This document shows, piece after piece, positions 59,164 to 64,000 of a stretch of DNA of 64,000 nucleotides. The notes below the pieces were generated by a model, which saw only the letters and a program-made list of their open reading frames with translations, searched no databases and was not told where the DNA came from. A program made the translations under genes and the position numbers. Source of the DNA: Henckelia pumila (lineage: Eukaryota > Streptophyta > Magnoliopsida > Lamiales > Gesneriaceae); NCBI RefSeq assembly GCF_033568475.1, contig NC_133122.1, positions 179,633,449-179,697,448 of the forward strand, read 5' to 3'. How positions within the stretch are numbered: the stretch's first letter is position 1; the number at the start of each line of letters is the position of its first letter.

Positions 59164-62100
59164 TGTAGTACCTAAAATCCAATCTACTAATTCGTATATA
59201 TTAAATTAAATAAATGTAATGGTTATTATTTTTTTTGTTTAATTGATTTAAATTCTTTATTTGAATTATGTGTTATTATAATATTATTTATTTATTAAAA
59301 TAATTTTATTGTACCAATTATTTAAGTAATGTTTTAAATTGTTTACGTTTACATGTTTAAATGATTTTAAATGCTTAGATTATTTATTTAAAAGCTTTTA
59401 TCTGCCTAAAAATCATTTTAAGTTTTTATTTTCGCTCGTGTATTTATTTATATGACTTTTAATCGTTCGTTTAGTTTGTTTAAATTATTTTATTCGCTCT
59501 GCTATTATTTAAATATTCTAATTATCGTCGTGACATCAAAATATTTAAAGTGTTAATTTTAATTGCTTGGATTTAATTGCTTAAGTTTTCTTTAAAGTTT
59601 AAGTTGCTCAAATATTTAAGTTATTTATTTTTGAGATTTTTGAATTCAGTAACTTCCAGTTCCGGCATACGGCGATGGTGGATTTTGGCAGTAAATTCCA
59701 AGATTTTATTTTAAAAGAGATAAGTTGGGAGGAATGATGAATTTAGACGAGAGTTTGATTTTTGAAGTTTCCGGGTGTCAGAAATCATTTTTTTTTATAT
59801 CACAATATTGGGCTTATTCTTTAACTTTTTTAAAAGTTAGAATTTTATTAAACTTGGGTTAGTAAAACCCAATATAATATTTTCAATTTGGGGTTTTTAA
59901 ACTTAGGAAATTTTATAAGTGTAAGTTTAGTAGGCAAAAAGTTGTAGTACTTTAAAGTTGTACTTTTAAAGCAACACTCACATCTACTATTATATACTTA
60001 CACCTATGCATACACAAACATACACACCTAACACTTAATTTATAACACAAAATAAACTTAAACCCTAGCACACAATACAACACACTAGCCGCCCCTTTCC
60101 GATTTATTTTCTCTCCATTTTCTCCAAGTTTTGGCCGCCCCTTCTCCTAGCTTTCCGGCTGCCGCTGTTCCTCCTCCCACCGCCGCCGTCGCCGGAAGTT
60201 CGCCATGGAAGGTCACCTCTAGCTGCTGGCCGATTTTCAGCTTCTGTCCCATCTATTTTCTTTGAGTTTTGGTCAAGTGAGGCAAGTATAGAATTTTCTT
60301 GGGCATTCAAGCTAGCTATTATGCTCTTGCTCTAAATATTTTATTTAATTTCGAAATGCATGTGATTTTCAGCATGTTAGGGTTCGTTTTCTTCACATTT
60401 TCAGCAAGGTTTATTGTAATTTTCGAAATTTTATTGAGCATGGATCTTAAGGAGTTGCATGGTGATTTGTGATTGGAAACATGAGGGGTTTTGAAGGCAT
60501 ATAGGCATTTTCGAAATTTAAGAAGTAGCATGCCCTAAATTTTTGAATTTATATGATGTTAGGGCTGTGTTTGAAGGTTGTGTATGCATTTTGTTGTTTG
60601 GCAATTGGCTTCATTGATTGTTCAAGAATTTAAGGCATTTTGGTGCATGATCTTGTTATTTTTGAATTATGGAGTTGAAGTATGATTGAGGGCTGCCTAG
60701 GTGCTTGTGTTAAGTCCTAAGAGGTGTTAATAGGTGTTTTTGGTGGTTGGGAATGAGGTAGAGTTAAGGAGAAAGGTCATGGAGTTGATTCCTCAAAGTA
60801 GTAGTGAAGTAGGATGTTGGATTCTTTGGGAAGGGGCTACTGAATTTGGGGCAGGGGAGGTACCAATTCTGGTCTGGTCGTGTCATGGGCTGGTCCTAAG
60901 TCAAGGTTATGATGTTGAAGTCACGTCGGTATAAATTGGGCTCGTTTCGGTTAAGATTTAGATAGGTTGAGGGTCATTTAAGTTGAAGGGTCGGAACAGA
61001 AATTTTAAGAGCAAAGTGTGAGCTGTTGAGTGATTGAATAAACTGAACGTGTTGAGAAACAATTTATGGGTGATGGCTGGTCCTAATTAAAATTTAGGAT
61101 GTGGTGGTAGCGTCGGTTCATTTTGAGAGCGAATCGAGTTAGTATTGGTCAAGTTAGGAATTTCTCAATTTGAGGTGTCTAGTGAAGAATTTTTTAAGGG
61201 GCTGTCCGGAAATGATTTTTGTTTGGATTGCTTGGGCTGTAAAATGAAGTCACAGCCTGGTCCTATGGTTAGTTTGTAGTGTTTGGAGAGTGTCGGTTTG
61301 AGAGAGGTTGAATTCGGTTAAGGTAAGATCGAGTTAAGGGCTTTTCGGTTTGATTGCTCGGGTTATGCCTTGTTTGTAAGAATTGGAGTTAAAGTTTGGG
61401 TACTTCACCTAGGGGCAGCCACTCACTCACCTAATACCCACATTTTTGTGTTGAGTTTCATTCCTAAATTTGCATACTTGTGTGCTTGAGTCTCGTCTTT
61501 GAGTCGAGCAAGTGTTTACAAAGGAAGTCGCTTTTATTCATGCATGCTAAGCATTTTGGAGTCGAGTCAAAGAAGGAAAAGAAAATATTTTTTTTGAACA
61601 AAGTGAGTTGATTGTGATAAGACAGAGTATTGTTGGGTTGGGGGATGCCTCACTCACTTGCCAAATAGACGGGTAGAACGAGATCGGGAGACATCCCGGG
61701 ATCCCTACCAAAATAGACGGGGAGTGTGAGATCGGGAGAAATCTCGGGATCCTTACCAAATGATAGATAAAGGGGTAAGTCACGTCGGGATAAATCTCGG
61801 CGTCTTGTCGGCATAGTGCACTATAGCCATTGATCGATCAAAAACAAAGGGTCACAATTCAAGGATCTAAGTTTACAGTTTCAGTTTCAGTATCAGTTTG
61901 ACTCGTCTTAATTTATTCAATTTTTCAGTCATGCATGAGTTTCAGTTAAGTTAAGAAATTTCAAGAGTTTCATAGCGTGAGTTGGCGTGTGTTCATTGTT
62001 TACAGGTTGTCTCATTCTTTTGTAGCATGCGCATTTTTACAGCTTAAGTTTCAAGTATATTATGTACAGTATTTTGAGTATTACTGCAGTTACTTTAAAC

Positions 62101-62577
62101 CCTATTTATTACACTGTTTATACTTGCTGAGTCATTAGACTCACTATGCTTGTTTGTTTGCCAGGTGAGGAGGAGTACCTAGGGACCGAGGGGCAGGATC
62201 CTCGAGGTTGAGGTCGCTGGTGGTGCAAGGCCCTATGACCGTTGCTGTTTTCTTTAGTTCCGCATAAGACTCTGTTTTGAAATAAAGAATTTTACTATGA
62301 GTAACTTCAGTATTAGCCAGGATGTGTTTCCCTGTGCTTGAATTTTTATGATTTGAAGTTTGTTATCGCTATTATTGCAACCGTGTGGGGTTGCCTTTAT
62401 TTTCGAAGTTTATGATTATCACAACTTGGATTTCTTGTATCACTTTTACTTCTTTATGTTAGAATTGATGCGTGTAACAGGGTGGTTTGTTTACTTTCAA
62501 ACAAGTCATGGCAAATTTTTTTAAAAATCCGTATTTTCTTTATTATTTAATTAAGATTAGAGGTTAGGGTCGTTTCA
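59164..62577 (+). repeat. Solo LTR D, 3.4 kb, with perfect target duplication
   Basis: It starts TGTAGTACC and ends GTCGTTTCA and is flanked by TATTC on both sides (59159-59163 and 62578-62582). It has no gag-pol frame and no PBS or PPT-bounded interior, as for a solo LTR of a long-LTR Gypsy family. A TATA-like TATTATATACTT lies near 59987. A GC-rich CCGCC stretch is at 60110-60210. Orientation is not certain. Confidence 0.75.
61660..61812 (+). repeat. Three-unit tandem repeat in LTR D
   Basis: Units of about 50 bp carry CCAAATAGACGGG, GAGATCGGGAGA and ATCTCGGGATCC-like parts. The third unit is divergent. Confidence 0.7.
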
Positions 62578-62690
62578 TATTCATTGACGACATTCTGGTG
62601 TATTCGTGTAATGCAGACGAGCATGTTTCTCACTTGCGGTTGATACTGCAGACTCTTCGGGATGAGCAGTTGTTTGCCAAACTGAGTAAG
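62578..62690 (+). pseudogene. Reverse transcriptase of element A, fragment 2
   Basis: It opens with the second TATTC copy and continues the RT catalytic region IDDILVYS, then [13 protein letters not shown]. It is cut again by the inverted element E at 62691. Confidence 0.9.
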
Positions 62691-64000
62691 TGTAAGACCT
62701 CGGTTCTAATCATCTAATCAAAAGTTAATCGTATCGATAAACAATCAAGATCCAAAAGATAAGACATAAAAGTAATGGAAATTTTTTAAAAAAAAAGTTG
62801 CCGCGCTCGATCGCATGAACTCGTGCGATCGAGCGCGCCATCCAGCAAAACACACTGCCGGGAAATTGGAGGTGCCGCGCTCGATCACATGAACTCGTGC
62901 GATCGAGCGCGCGCTCCTGCGCTTTCTTCTGTCCAAGAATAAAAGGGGCTGCGCTCGATCGTGCCAACTCGTGTGATCGAGCACACCCTGAGCCCAGAAA
63001 ACATTAGAAAACAGAACAGATTTTCCAAATTTCAACAACAATCCATCTAATCAAATTCAACATGAGTTCGACCAACATGCACAAGACAATACCATACAAA
63101 GTAGTTCTAAAATTATTCGTTTATTCCAAACTATTAGAACATGCTTCAATTCTAAGTTCCATAACAATTACAAAACGAGTTCGAATACATAAACGACTTC
63201 TAAATCACCAAGGCCTCACTCTATCAACTCGAACACCTAGCCATGCGATCTCTGACTCGGTCCTGCCCCACATGTTGCCAAGCACACATACAAAAACAAG
63301 ACAACAGCCGGATAATCCGGTGAGAATAATATTCCCAGTAAAGAGACTAGCATGAAATATCAGATAAGCATATCAAAACGAAATACATCAACTTCCAGAT
63401 ATTCAAATATCAACCATGCAAATCCAAGAGAAATCAAAATGAAATGCATGTCTTTAAAATCCGGGATTATCAAGTCTGGATAATCAAAATAGTTGTTGTT
63501 ATGCTTTTGGGATCCCGATGATGAGATCACATAAACAACTCACCAACTCTCCCGATCGAGGTGGTGCTACGTATCTCCATCCTCTAGACTTTGGTGCGAC
63601 TATAAGGAGTATGCTGACACTAGGCGAACCTCTACGCCTAGGCCACTCGCTTAAAAGCCCCCAAAACGTCTAACATAAAAGGGCCATCCTGCCCACTGAA
63701 ATCAATGATTTTGGCTCAAGATGATGAATGCAATGTAAATCATAAATCATTCAATAAAATCAAGTAATTCAATTAAATGCAAGTATGTGATTTCTTCGGA
63801 ACACTCGAATCAAGTCGGATTCGAGTTACTCGTTCCATTCAATTTTAAGTTGTCTTTTACCTCTTCTTTGATTCAAAATAGCTTCCAATCTCGATGGCAT
63901 AACGGAGCTCTTGCAGCCGTAATCGCGAATATATCTTCAGAATGAAATTCTTTCGGACGGATCAAGCTCGGGATGAAATCCCAAGAGCTTGAGAGGCGTT
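62691..64000 (-). mobile_element. Inverted LTR related to element B (E, runs off right edge)
   Basis: It starts TGTAAGACCTCGGTTCTAAT, the complement of the end of LTR B. Further matches in reverse order include CCGGATAATCCGGTGAGAAT (63307-63326) and TTATCAAGTCTGGATAATC (63467-63485). Identity to B is roughly 80% by eye, so it is a relative, not a recent copy. Only the LTR is in the window. Confidence 0.85.
62802..62985. repeat. Three hairpins in LTR E with a different stem
   Basis: Stems are at 62802-62837 (perfect 14-bp arms CGCGCTCGATCGCA / TGCGATCGAGCGCG, 8-nt loop), 62876-62911 (one mismatch) and about 62950-62985 (partly decayed). Distance from the LTR end (about 110-295 bp) matches that of the three hairpins in LTR B. 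Confidence 0.9.

Larger units (their letters stand above)
39820..62690 (+). mobile_element. Ty3/Gypsy element A, host of nested insertions (3' end off window)
   Basis: Pieces in order are the 5' LTR (39820-41133), PBS, gag-protease (41209-42728), then RT parts at 58949-59163 and 62578-62690. Insertions B (with C inside), D and E separate these. Sequence between the end of protease and the RT start is missing, together with the first roughly 63 bp of the 5' LTR of B, so a deletion removed the left A/B junction. Confidence 0.85.

Noticed and set aside
1-64000. CRISPR array, bacterial operon or organelle-derived segment
   Set aside because: Repeats are LTR-related or simple; genes have spliceosomal introns; no chloroplast or mitochondrial gene was recognised.

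Overview
This is nuclear DNA of a flowering plant, most likely a eudicot. The protein-coding genes have many GT-AG introns and encode plant-specific families (HD-Zip I, plastid dicarboxylate translocator). The intergenic DNA is AT-rich and full of LTR retrotransposons. Repeat style suggests an asterid, possibly Lamiales, but I cannot prove this. No rRNA, tRNA gene, CRISPR array or prokaryotic feature was seen.

Left half (1-34.6 kb) is gene-bearing. A SWAP70-type PH-domain gene (minus, 5' part only, runs off the left edge) and a complete VPS34 class III PI3-kinase gene (plus, 17 coding exons, 815 aa) stand head to head about 870 bp apart. VPS34 intron 5 is swollen to 4.9 kb by an antisense Tnt1-like Copia element that has lost its RT/RNase H. 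Next come a DiT2-type plastid dicarboxylate translocator (4 exons, 505 aa, short N-terminus, SINE-like insertion in intron 1), an HD-Zip class I transcription factor of the ATHB5/6/16 clade (3 exons, 290 aa, candidate uORF) and a TSR2 pre-rRNA-processing gene (4 exons, 198 aa). Small repeats and a probable solo LTR lie between them.

Right half (34.6-64 kb) has no host gene that I can support. It is a nested retrotransposon cluster. Gypsy element A (LTR 39820-41133, gag-protease 41209-42728, RT in pieces near 58.9-59.2 and 62.6-62.7 kb) was invaded by Gypsy element B (42729-58948). Copia element C (42821-52220, LTRs about 1.5% different, two coding lesions) sits inside the 5' LTR of B. A 3.4-kb solo LTR, D, with a perfect 5-bp target duplication (TATTC), splits the RT of A, and an inverted relative of B (E, 62691 to the edge) splits it again.

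The most unusual signal is shared by these unrelated LTR families. Many carry an array of short, often GC-rich palindromes, commonly three or more in a row, just upstream of a TATA-like box (or, in C, in the leader just after the primer-binding site). Between B and its inverted relative E the stem sequence changes on both arms, so dyad symmetry is kept while the sequence is not. This looks like selected architecture rather than chance repeats and is the best candidate here for an under-described system.
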